13,142 nucleotides of DNA from an uncultured Lachnospiraceae bacterium (GTDB lineage Bacteria; Bacillota; Clostridia; Lachnospirales; Lachnospiraceae): positions 1 through 13,142 of the forward strand of contig CADCQU010000003.1 of NCBI GenBank assembly GCA_902803635.1, given 5' to 3'. The notes under the pieces are model-generated. The model worked only from the letters and a program-made list of their open reading frames with translations. It did not search any database and was not told the DNA's origin. A program made the position numbers and the translations under genes. Shown here piece by piece: positions 6,018 to 13,135 of the stretch; the first letter of the stretch is position 1, and every line of letters begins with the position of its first letter.

Positions 6018-6185
6018 TATCATTCCGTAGCTACTGAAAGTCTGCCCCCCCTCTCAGTCGGCTTCGCCGACAGCTCCCCCTTGAGGGGGAGCCAAGGAGT
6101 AAGCGAACAAATTACCGCCGCTCCTCTTGCCTCCCCCTCAGGGGGAGGTGGCACGGCGTAGCCGTGACGGAGAGGGGCCGCCGAC
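6018..6185. repeat. Composite inverted-repeat element, complete copy
   Basis: It starts ATCATTCCGTAGCTACTGAA and matches the copy at 4239-4368 along its length. The left half has GTCGGCTTCGCCGAC and GCTCCCCCTTGAGGGGGAGC (6058-6092). The linker is followed by the right half, with CCTCCCCCTCAGGGGGAGG (6130-6148) and CACGGCGTAGCCGTG (6152-6166), ending in AGAGGGG. It lies between the 3' end of the 84-residue gene and the promoter of the regulator gene, so it could insulate the two minus-strand units. Confidence 0.85.
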
Positions 6186-6210
6186 CGAAATAGCAGTCCC
6201 AAGCCTAGCC

Positions 6211-6465
6211 TCACGTACCTTGCCCGATTAGCTCCATCGCCCTCTCATACGAAATCTCGGTAATCTCCTCCATAATCTCCGTGTTAAACATCGCATACGG
6301 AGACCCGGGGGGTTCGCTCGGGTCGTAGCCAAAAAGCCGGTCCATAATCTCATTCTTCACATCCGGCTGCCACTCCCCCTCCTGAAATAGGAAACAGCGT
6401 CCTCCCTCCTTCTTTCCGACAAGCTCATCCAAAATCAGATAATACTTTGTCTCCTGCCCTTCCAT
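6211..6465 (-). CDS. Small acidic protein of unknown function (84 residues)
   Basis: The frame starts MEGQETKYYLILDEL and ends ERAMELIGQGT. AAGGAG stands 7 nt before the ATG, supporting both the gene and its start. The sequence is acidic, with no Cys pair, signal peptide or membrane segment. A short beta-rich N-terminal part (KYYLILDELVGKKEGGRCFL) is followed by a helical region with a YDPSEPPGSPYAMFNTEIM stretch that looks conserved rather than random. I do not recognise the family. It lies 56 nt after the HD hydrolase gene on the same strand with no terminator between, so the two are probably co-transcribed. Confidence 0.7.
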   Translation of the reverse strand: MEGQETKYYLILDELVGKKEGGRCFLFQEGEWQPDVKNEIMDRLFGYDPSEPPGSPYAMFNTEIMEEITEISYERAMELIGQGT

Positions 6466-6521
6466 TTATATTCTCCTTATGCGACCTGTCCCCTTTAAGT
6501 GCGCGTCTAATCCTTCTCCCC

Positions 6522-7481
6522 TCACTTCTCAATCAGCATCACCTTGAGGCTCTCCAGGACGCTCAGCATGTGGTACTTGACCAGGAAAACCGTCGGGTTG
6601 TATTCCGGCCAGTCCCGCTTGATTGTCGTAAGAACCGGGAATACATAGGTCTCCGTCTCCTTGATATATTCGGCCACCTTCTTATCCGGAAAGCTCTGGG
6701 CCATCGTGGAAATGTTGTTGCAGCGGTCGATTACCTTCGTAAGGGCCGCAAGACGGTTCTTCTGCAGGTTATCATAGTACTTCTGCGTGTACTCTCTCTT
6801 CCGCCGTTCCACAAACTCCTCCTCGGACTCCTTCGAAGCGACCTTGGAAGTCTTCTCCTCAGACTCCTGCGCAACCCTCTCCAAAGCTTTCCAAGAAGCC
6901 TCTCCAGCTTCCACCGCGGATTCCTTTGAAATATCCTTCTCTGCCTGTTCCGTAGCATTTTCCTCTTCTTCGCAAAGAAATCGCCTTCCAAAGTTCCCAA
7001 AGAAATCTTCCAAACTATGGTCCTCAGCCTCCTTCTTCTTTCCCTCCCGATACTCCTTCACGGCCTCCGCCCGAATCTCCTTCGAAGATCTCTTCGTGAG
7101 CAAAGAAACGGCCTCCCGGACATTTGCCGAAAAAGGAAGCTCCTTCGGGGCAACCCCACAGTCCTCGCAGACATCGTGCAGCAGAATTACCGCCAAAAGC
7201 TCATCGTCCACAAGCCCCATCGACCAGGCATGGCAGGCCATCATGAGCGGGTGCACGATGTAGGGAACCTTCGCATCGGAAAACTTCAGGTCCTTTCGCG
7301 TCTGCGCGGCGTGCTTCTCCCGCATATAATAAAGGGCCTTGTACGTCTCCGTCAAATTCTGCAGCTCCGCGATCGTCTTGATCCGCGTAAACATGTGCTC
7401 CTCCGAAAACAGCTGGTCGCGTAGTTTCCATGTCACGCCCAGCTCCCTCTGCCGCTCCTCAAACGTCTCTCCTGTATACAT
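6522..7481 (-). CDS. SpoT/MESH1-like HD-domain protein with acidic insertion
   Basis: This protein of 319 residues carries an HD phosphohydrolase domain like the (p)ppGpp hydrolase part of RelA/SpoT. Visible site residues are H77 (VPYIVHPLMMA), H102-D103 with E106-D107 (LLHDVCED), and D252 in KVIDRCNNISTMA, which matches the DR-N motif completing the metal site of that family. No synthetase, TGS or ACT domain is present. Between the HD motif and the DR-N motif (about residues 133-236) lies a highly charged Glu/Lys-rich insertion of some 100 residues, longer than the usual link and likely coiled-coil or disordered. AAGGAAGG lies 6 nt before the ATG. It is followed by the 84-residue gene, and jetD ends about 125 nt upstream. 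Hydrolysis of (p)ppGpp or another pyrophosphate nucleotide is inferred; metal-site residues are seen. Confidence 0.8.
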   Translation of the reverse strand: MYTGETFEERQRELGVTWKLRDQLFSEEHMFTRIKTIAELQNLTETYKALYYMREKHAAQTRKDLKFSDAKVPYIVHPLMMACHAWSMGLVDDELLAVILLHDVCEDCGVAPKELPFSANVREAVSLLTKRSSKEIRAEAVKEYREGKKKEAEDHSLEDFFGNFGRRFLCEEEENATEQAEKDISKESAVEAGEASWKALERVAQESEEKTSKVASKESEEEFVERRKREYTQKYYDNLQKNRLAALTKVIDRCNNISTMAQSFPDKKVAEYIKETETYVFPVLTTIKRDWPEYNPTVFLVKYHMLSVLESLKVMLIEK

Positions 7482-7594
7482 GTTTTTCCTTCCTTTCCTC
7501 GTTCATCCCCGGCTGTCCCACAACCGAACAAGGTACAACACGGCGCAATGTGAACTTGAACCGTCCCATCCGAACTCTCCATACATATCTAAAA

Positions 7595-7600
7595 ATTATA
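7595..7600 (-). promoter_or_regulatory. Possible -10 box for the HD-protein gene
   Basis: Minus strand TATAAT lies within an alternating TATATATA run just after the jetD stop, about 110 nt before the HD-protein start. No convincing -35 is found 16-18 nt upstream. The AT run alone could give this match by chance. Confidence 0.3.
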
Positions 7601-7606
7601 TATATA

Positions 7607-8476
7607 TCACCGAATCGACTCCTGCTCCTCCTTGATTCCAAAGGAGAGCATCTCCTGAAAAAGCTCCCGCTGGTTTTCGAAAAAAGGATCCTCCAGCATC
7701 TCCACAAGTGTCTTTTTGTCGTGGTCGGTAAGCGGCCGTCCAAGGGAAAGGTTCTGCCGGTAGGCGGCAAGGTCCATGCGGAAAGGTTCGATGGAAAGTC
7801 CGCTACCCACGGCCAGCGTTTTCCAAATGCGAAAGCCTCCGCAGTCGATATCGCCATAGTGGAAAAACCTGGCCGACGGATACGCCGCATGGAGCTTTCG
7901 AAGGAATTCCCGCTTTCCACGGTTCGCATAGCCGCCAAGATAAATAACCAGCACCTCCCCTTCTTTGCCCGCCACGTCCACCGGCGTTCCAAGCTCCCAC
8001 TGGTGAAAGGTGGTGAGATTCTCAATGGTCAGGATTGTATCCACCACCTTATCCGCATCCCAGAAAAGCCCAAGGGCGTCCTCCTCGGTGACGCCGATGC
8101 CGCCCGGAAAGGACACGGCAAAGGGGCCGCCCTTCATGAAAATCCAGGAAGGGTTCTTGAAGATCAGGTATTCCTCCAGAATTTCCTGCGTCTCCAGGCC
8201 CTTCAGCCTTCCTTCGCTCTCGAAATCCGCGAGGATTCGCGCCGCGATGGCGATTTCCCGCTCCGCCGCCTTCGAATCATGAAAGACAGCCACGGAAAAC
8301 TGCCGGAGGAACTGCCTCGTCGTGTTGCCGCGGATGGCGGAGGCAAGCTGGCAAATGCGCTCCGCCTGGGCGAAATCCCCGATATCCAAATACTGCCGGA
8401 CCGAGGCATTTGCCGCAAACTTCTCCTGCACCCATTTGGCAAATGTAGGCAGGCTGGATGCATAGGCAGCGAGCAT
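7607..8476 (-). CDS. jetD: Wadjet nuclease JetD, C-terminal TOPRIM part (split)
   Basis: These 289 residues correspond to the C-terminal three quarters of JetD (DUF2220), the nuclease that cuts plasmid DNA captured by the JetABC motor. The helical part (1-115, with LRQFSVAVFHDSKAAE) is followed by the TOPRIM nuclease: the acid E152 in TIENLTTF, the strand VLVIYLGGYANRG (176-187) and D209/D211 in YGDIDCGGFRIW. The catalytic acids are thus intact. The frame is the same as that of the 111-codon piece upstream, separated only by TAA at 8479-8477, and together they make the normal JetD length of about 400. The ATG follows the stop directly (ATGTAAATG on the coding strand), so translation could restart there, although the ribosome site (AAGAAGAG) is weak. 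A nonsense mutation, an assembly error, or a truly two-part JetD are all possible. Confidence 0.85.
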   Translation of the reverse strand: MLAAYASSLPTFAKWVQEKFAANASVRQYLDIGDFAQAERICQLASAIRGNTTRQFLRQFSVAVFHDSKAAEREIAIAARILADFESEGRLKGLETQEILEEYLIFKNPSWIFMKGGPFAVSFPGGIGVTEEDALGLFWDADKVVDTILTIENLTTFHQWELGTPVDVAGKEGEVLVIYLGGYANRGKREFLRKLHAAYPSARFFHYGDIDCGGFRIWKTLAVGSGLSIEPFRMDLAAYRQNLSLGRPLTDHDKKTLVEMLEDPFFENQRELFQEMLSFGIKEEQESIR

Positions 8477-8812
8477 TTACATAATCCGCTCTTCTTTTTC
8501 CGCCTTGCTTTGGCGGTGAAGATGCCGGTAAGCCTCGGAAACCCTCTCCGGGACAAGGAGGCATTTGTCAAGAATCTGTCCCTCCCGGCCCTTCCGCCAG
8601 ATGAGGGAGACCAGCCCGGCCTCCTCCAAAACCAAAAGCTGGCTGTGGACATTTTCATAATCCAGCCGGCGCTCATCGAAGTATTCCGGAAGTTCCTTGG
8701 GCGTTAATTTGTAGGCAATGGAAATGTTCCTCTGGTTCTCGCCCCGGGAGAGCGAGCTGTTCTCATACTTATCCAGGAGCCTTCCCAGAATCAGGTCGTC
8801 GTACCGCTTCAT
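8477..8812 (-). CDS. jetD: Wadjet JetD, N-terminal part (split)
   Basis: These 111 residues begin MKRYDDLILGRLLDKYENSS and match the arm of JetD that precedes the TOPRIM domain and is used for dimerisation and contact with the complex. The piece contains YKLTPKELPEYFDE and a winged-helix-like block (VHSQLLVLEEAGLVSLIWRK). It ends ...KEERIM and an in-frame TAA, after which the frame continues as the C-terminal part. It starts 6 nt after the jetC stop with GGGGAG 11 nt before the ATG, so it is in the same operon and probably coupled. On its own this piece has no catalytic residues. Assignment rests on position, on the summed length with the next piece and on general resemblance. Confidence 0.75.
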   Translation of the reverse strand: MKRYDDLILGRLLDKYENSSLSRGENQRNISIAYKLTPKELPEYFDERRLDYENVHSQLLVLEEAGLVSLIWRKGREGQILDKCLLVPERVSEAYRHLHRQSKAEKEERIM

Positions 8813-8818
8813 AAAACG

Positions 8819-11800
8819 TCAGTCTCCCCTCCTCGTGAAATCCTCCACATAGCTCATTTCCCCGTCCTTTAAGACCAGGAGCACCTGGTCAAGCGAGGGC
8901 GCGATGTACTGGATCTTCTCCGGCGGACAGGACACGATCAGCTGGAGGTTGGCGTGGGTGATAAAGGAAAGAACGCCGTCCATGCGGCCAGAATCCATGT
9001 TGTTGAAGGCCTCGTCCATCAGCACCAGCCCGACGGAATCCCCGCCGATCGCCCCTTTGTAGAGCTGCATGAAGGAAGCCGCGATGGTGATATAGAAGGG
9101 CGTCTGCGTCTCACCGCCGCTCTTCTCCCGGCTGACCTTGGAATAGTACATATACGAGCCGTCCTCCGCAGTGATTTTGATGTCATAGTCCATGAACGTC
9201 CGATAGTCCGTGTACTCCTCCAGCGTTTTCGCGCTCGCCTCGTTGTCCAGCGTGAGCTTCTCAAACAGCTCCTCAATGACTTCCCTGTGGGCCTCGTTGA
9301 AGGCCCCGCTAAAGAGGGAATTCCCCTCCATCACGTTGAAGTCGTCCATGATCATGCTGTAATACTTCTTGTGCTCCTTGCGCGGAAAATGCTGGAACTC
9401 ATACTGCTCCCTGGCAAAATGAATCTCCTTCAGGGAATTATTGAGCTCCTTGAACTCATTTTGCGCCTGCCGGATATTCTCCTGAAGCTTCGAGAGGAAC
9501 TGCTCGCGGAACTCCTCCTCCGCCGCATTTCTGGCACGATATACCTTGCCTTCGTACTCTAAAAGCTGTGAATTCTTCAGCTTCGTATACTCCGCAAGGA
9601 ATTCCGGATACCCTTCCAGGTTCTCCGGCGCGCCGAAGTCATGCTCCGCCTTGTAAGCCCGCATCAGCTGCTTCATCTCCTCCTCCGCCTTTTGGCGGAG
9701 GGTTTGGTTCGCCTTGCGGTTCCTCTCATAGTTCGACTTAAAGACCGGCATCGGCACGTCCCCAGCCTCCCGCCGCTTCTCCAGATAGTCCCTCTCCAGG
9801 GACGGTCCGTCCTCGCCAAGTCCCTCGAAAAGGCTGCGGACAAGGGCCTCCCGTTCCCGAAGGTTCTCCTCCGCCGCCTTGATGCGCTCCTCCAAATCCC
9901 GCACCCTCTGCTCGCAGCTGCCCATTTGCCGGATCAGGTCCATGTTCTGGTCATCCATCTGCTGCTTCTTGCGCTTCATTTCCTCCAGGCGAAGGCGTTT
10001 TTGTAGAAGGTTCTGGCTCGCATCGATCTCGCGCATATTTCTCCGGCAATTCTCCAGCTTCTCTTCGTGCTTATGCTGGCTGTCGAGCGCCGAAAGGCCA
10101 TATTTGACTGCCACGTCCGCATCCGTGTCGAGAAGTGGGCGCAACGAAGAAAGCAGTTGCAGGTCCGCCCGCATTTGCCGAAGCGTTTCCTGAAGCTGCC
10201 ACAGCTCCTCCTGCTTGATTTTCAGCTGAACCTTGTAGGCCTCCGCGCCGATGAACGGCTTCCGGAAGATTTCCGGATGGATCGCGCTGGCCACGTGGTT
10301 CTGGTAGCGCATACACTCCCGGGTGATGGCCGTTGGATATTTTTTGAGTTCCTCGGCCTTCTCGCACCGCTGCACCTTTCCGAGGAGCATGTGGACGTAC
10401 CGGCGGGCATAGACATTTTCTGAAGTCACGACCTCCGCCAAAGACCCTGCCGGAACCTCCTCGTAGCCCTCCAGCTTCGCCGTGTTGACAAGGCCGGCTC
10501 CATACACCCGATTTTTACGCCGCAGCTTCTCGTAGACAGAGAGTGCAAGGTCGAAGTCCTCCGGCTCCACCAGGATATGGAATCTCTGTGTATTCAAATA
10601 TCCTTCGACCGCATTCTGCCAGGATGTGTCCGTAATCTCCAGCAGCTCGCAGAGAATCCGTGGCTCCCTGGTTCGTCCCATTTTGGCAAATGCAGCCTGC
10701 ACCTCCTTTTGGAGGAGACTGACATTTTCCGGGTACACCAGACGACGCTTGGAGAGCTCCTGCACCTGGGCTTCCGTTTCCGCCCGCCGATCCTCCACCT
10801 CCTTTTGGCGAAGCTGGAGGCTGGCGGAACAATTGACCACCTGGTTGTACAGCTCCTTTTTGCAGGCAAGCGCGTCCTCCAGACTCTTTTCAAGCGACAA
10901 GGTATCCTCCGCCTCCCAGATTTCCGAAAGTGCCTGCCGGTAGCCAAGAAGAGCCGCCCTGGACGGCTTTGGCCAGGCAAAGGAGACTGCCTCCCTGGGA
11001 GCTGCGCCTGTACGAGGCAGCCCGTCCTCCCTGCCGAACCTTTCCGATATCCGAAGAAGCTCCTCCGTGTCCAAGAGCGCCTGCCGGACATTTTTCCGAA
11101 GAAGGGCCACCTCCGCCTTGTCACGCGAAAGCAGTTCCTTGAGGTTTTCCTCCTGTTTTTCGAGTTCGCGGAACGCCTGGTAGCCGGTGTCATTGTTTAG
11201 CTCAAGGTCAAGGTTCCGGACCAGCTGCTCCGTGTCGCGGATCGCGGCCAAAAGCCTCTCCCCGGTCTTTCGAAGAGCAGCCTCTTTCTCCTTTGTCTCC
11301 GAGATTTGCCCCATAAAGGACGCAATGGACTCCTTGGAAATGTCCTGGTCGGCCCGTGCGATAAAGTATTCCTGCGCCCGATCCCTTCTTATATAAACTT
11401 CTACGCTCTTCTCCTTCTCGGTAATCGCTTCCAGCTTCCGAATGCGTGCACGCACATCCTCCAGCATCCGGAGAAGGTCCTGGTAGCTGCGGACATTTTC
11501 CCGGAGGATATCGATATTCACCTCCTTCGCATCGAGAACGTAGGAATACACGAAATCCTTGATATCGTTGATGGGCTTAAAGGCGAGGGCCTTCGGAATC
11601 AGCGCGAAAAACTTGTTGTCAATCCGGCCGAAACGGGAGGTAATGAGCCTTTGCGCCTCCCTGGCCGTTGGCGCGAAGGTGCGAATCTGCCGGTTCGTGC
11701 TGCGAAATACGGAAATGCTCTTTACGCGGTCGCCAACAAGGAAGAGGTCGTCGGAGAGTTCCATGTTCTCCGCCAGGTACCAGACGACGTTCGGCTCTTT

Positions 11801-12148
11801 TTCGATGGTGGCCGAGTCCATCACCACGCCGAGGAGGAAGGGCTTTCGCCGGGCCTCATCGAAAAACTCCAGGCAAATGTGCGCGGAAACCTCCCCCGTC
11901 CTCTCATAAGGACGGTTCTCTGTGCCGGTTTTGCAGCGAATATAGGTTCCCAGCGTCCGCTTGCCCTTGTCCTGCGCGGCCTTGTTGAAATGCGCTTTCG
12001 AGCAGGTCACGACAAATTGCACCGCGTCGAGGATGGTGGATTTTCCGGCGCCATTTTCCCCAGAGATGAGCGTGGAATCCCCGACTTCGAGGGTCTCATT
12101 CTCAAAACGGTGCCAGTTGATCAGACGGATTTTTCGTAACTTTTTCAT
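8819..12148 (-). CDS. jetC: Wadjet SMC-like ATPase JetC
   Basis: This large protein of 1109 residues is the motor of Wadjet, an SMC/MukB relative that extrudes DNA loops with ATP. The N-terminal half of the head opens IRLINWHRFENETLEVGDST and has Walker A GENGAGKST (30-38). Long Glu/Lys/Arg-rich coiled-coil arms (roughly 230-510 and 640-960) flank a hinge-like globular part (about 510-640, with VEGYLNTQRFHILVEPEDFD). The C-terminal head has the signature SGGETQTPFY (from 1010) and Walker B GLVLMDEAFNNMD (1040-1052). I start at ATG 12148, with GGGAG 8 nt before it, because the family begins MKKL.KIRLINW. A GTG at 12235 overlapping the jetB stop would add 29 basic residues with no family likeness. 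The gene lies 83 nt after jetB and 6 nt before jetD. Confidence 0.93.
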   Translation of the reverse strand: MKKLRKIRLINWHRFENETLEVGDSTLISGENGAGKSTILDAVQFVVTCSKAHFNKAAQDKGKRTLGTYIRCKTGTENRPYERTGEVSAHICLEFFDEARRKPFLLGVVMDSATIEKEPNVVWYLAENMELSDDLFLVGDRVKSISVFRSTNRQIRTFAPTAREAQRLITSRFGRIDNKFFALIPKALAFKPINDIKDFVYSYVLDAKEVNIDILRENVRSYQDLLRMLEDVRARIRKLEAITEKEKSVEVYIRRDRAQEYFIARADQDISKESIASFMGQISETKEKEAALRKTGERLLAAIRDTEQLVRNLDLELNNDTGYQAFRELEKQEENLKELLSRDKAEVALLRKNVRQALLDTEELLRISERFGREDGLPRTGAAPREAVSFAWPKPSRAALLGYRQALSEIWEAEDTLSLEKSLEDALACKKELYNQVVNCSASLQLRQKEVEDRRAETEAQVQELSKRRLVYPENVSLLQKEVQAAFAKMGRTREPRILCELLEITDTSWQNAVEGYLNTQRFHILVEPEDFDLALSVYEKLRRKNRVYGAGLVNTAKLEGYEEVPAGSLAEVVTSENVYARRYVHMLLGKVQRCEKAEELKKYPTAITRECMRYQNHVASAIHPEIFRKPFIGAEAYKVQLKIKQEELWQLQETLRQMRADLQLLSSLRPLLDTDADVAVKYGLSALDSQHKHEEKLENCRRNMREIDASQNLLQKRLRLEEMKRKKQQMDDQNMDLIRQMGSCEQRVRDLEERIKAAEENLREREALVRSLFEGLGEDGPSLERDYLEKRREAGDVPMPVFKSNYERNRKANQTLRQKAEEEMKQLMRAYKAEHDFGAPENLEGYPEFLAEYTKLKNSQLLEYEGKVYRARNAAEEEFREQFLSKLQENIRQAQNEFKELNNSLKEIHFAREQYEFQHFPRKEHKKYYSMIMDDFNVMEGNSLFSGAFNEAHREVIEELFEKLTLDNEASAKTLEEYTDYRTFMDYDIKITAEDGSYMYYSKVSREKSGGETQTPFYITIAASFMQLYKGAIGGDSVGLVLMDEAFNNMDSGRMDGVLSFITHANLQLIVSCPPEKIQYIAPSLDQVLLVLKDGEMSYVEDFTRRGD

Positions 12149-12231
12149 ACGGCAGCTCCCAAACCTCTTTTCCTTCCAAAGCGTCAAAAAACCGGCCCCC
12201 GCCCTTTTCCTTTTTCGTGAGGCGAAGAATC

Positions 12232-12855
12232 TCACCCTCCCAGAGGAGGCGGCGCTTCCTCGCTATCCTGGGCCTCCTCGTCCCTCTCCCTCCTGTACCT
12301 TGCAAGCAGCTCCGAAACCTTCCGGATATCGTCAGCGCGGACGGCCATGATGATGGAATCGTAAATCACAATCCGGGCATCCTCCTGCGTAAGGTCCCGG
12401 TCCAGCGTCTCCACCAGATTGAACCGCTTAAAGAGCCGCAGCGCATTGTTCATGACCGTCCGGTCAATCTGCTTTTCCCGGATTTTCAGGGAAAGGTACT
12501 TTTCCTGAATCTCACCCACGTTCACCACCACGTCCGAGAGGGAGAGCTCACGCTTCTTCTCGTCGTACAGGATTCTTAAAATCAGCAAAATGATAGATTC
12601 ATTAAGCTTCAAATGCACATGGTTGGTGTTCTCCCGGTTGACAAGCTGGACGACGCCCGGCTGTTCGTTGATTTCAAGCGTATAGCCCAAAATCCCCAGA
12701 TATCGCTCGAAAACCTCCCGATGGCGGAGGACGAAATAATAATCCCCTTTCGTCTGCTCGTTCTTTTTCACCAGGAAACAGCTGCTCATCAGACGACCGC
12801 ACACCCGCCGGAACTCGTCCTTGTCCTTTTGCAGCATTCCCTCAAACAGCTCCAT
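12232..12855 (-). CDS. jetB: Wadjet MukE-like subunit JetB (DUF4194)
   Basis: This protein of 207 residues is the kite (MukE-like) subunit that bridges JetA and JetC. It opens MELFEGMLQKDKDEFRRVCG and continues with RLMSSCFLVKKNE. The family pattern is seen in the YYFVLRHREVFERYLGILGY block (39-58), the NHVHLKLNESIILLILRILY segment (78-97) and the conserved C-terminal RIVIYDSIIMAV (161-172), followed by an acidic Pro-ended tail. I chose ATG 12855 because GGAGG stands 5 nt before it; earlier in-frame starts at 12870 (ATG) and 12897 (TTG) have no good ribosome site and overlap a hairpin. It is the first recognised Wadjet gene on this transcript; the kleisin gene jetA, normally next to it, is not seen upstream. 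Confidence 0.88.
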   Translation of the reverse strand: MELFEGMLQKDKDEFRRVCGRLMSSCFLVKKNEQTKGDYYFVLRHREVFERYLGILGYTLEINEQPGVVQLVNRENTNHVHLKLNESIILLILRILYDEKKRELSLSDVVVNVGEIQEKYLSLKIREKQIDRTVMNNALRLFKRFNLVETLDRDLTQEDARIVIYDSIIMAVRADDIRKVSELLARYRRERDEEAQDSEEAPPPLGG

Positions 12856-12879
12856 GGCACCCTCCGTCATTCTTGGTTC

Positions 12880-12895
12880 GGGTGTCAAAACACCC
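12880..12895. other. Hairpin directly before jetB
   Basis: GGGTGT and ACACCC form a perfect 6-bp stem with a 4-nt loop, ending about 25 nt before the jetB start on the minus strand. No T-tract follows, so it is more likely to affect messenger stability or translation than to end transcription. Confidence 0.4.
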
Positions 12896-12941
12896 AATTC
12901 ACGGATTGTTTCGTGCTTTCACATCAGACAATCCTACCGAA

Positions 12942-13094
12942 TCATTTTTTCGCTTCCCACACAACGGCAAAATCCCGGAACCGGAGCCCCTGCATTTCCA
13001 CAACGTCTCCAGGTTCCACCCGGTACGGCATCGCCTTTCGCTGTCCGTACAGCCGGATATAGTCGATAACAATAGTAAAACCATGAAAATATAT
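12942..13094 (-). pseudogene. Short coding remnant or start-less small gene upstream of jetB
   Basis: Between a TAA at 13097 and a TGA at 12944 a frame of 50 codons reads, in part, IDYIRLYGQRKAMPYRVEPG, then DVVEMQGLRFRDFAVVWEAK K. It looks like a real protein end: codons are GC-ending, the composition is balanced and the two other frames are much less protein-like. There is no ATG, GTG or TTG until the Met at 13031, which would leave only 29 residues and has its purine-rich stretch too close. It may be the 3' end of a gene whose start was lost when the AT-rich DNA to its right arrived, or a small gene with an unusual start. I do not recognise the family, and it does not resemble the JetA C-terminus as I know it. 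Confidence 0.4.
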
Positions 13095-13102
13095 TTAAAA
13101 TA

Positions 13103-13135
13103 ATTATATTTACTTTATCGATACATTGTGATACA
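13103..13135 (-). promoter_or_regulatory. Promoter with direct repeat upstream of the Wadjet genes
   Basis: Minus strand: perfect -10 TATAAT (13108-13103) with ATCACA 18 nt upstream (13132-13127) as a four-of-six -35. Overlapping the -35 are two TGTATC words (13135-13130 and 13125-13120), exactly 10 bp apart, one helical turn, as expected for an operator. Transcription would run through the remnant at 12942-13094 into jetB. The surrounding 13080-13142 is strikingly AT-rich compared with the rest of the window. Confidence 0.5.

Noticed and set aside
7430..8707. 425-codon open frame on the plus strand opposite jetD
   Set aside because: Antisense shadow of jetD, Lys/Arg/Leu-rich in the way reversed codons of such genes read. 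It starts inside the HD-protein gene and has no independent support.
12102..12305. 67-residue frame bridging jetB and jetC on the minus strand
   Set aside because: It overlaps both genes out of frame, has a Lys/Arg/Gly-rich composition, and jetB already ends with its normal family C-terminus.
12985..13005. AGCCCCTGCATTT shared with 1878-1890
   Set aside because: The match is short and lies in unrelated settings (a coding remnant and the guaA promoter); chance is the simplest reading.
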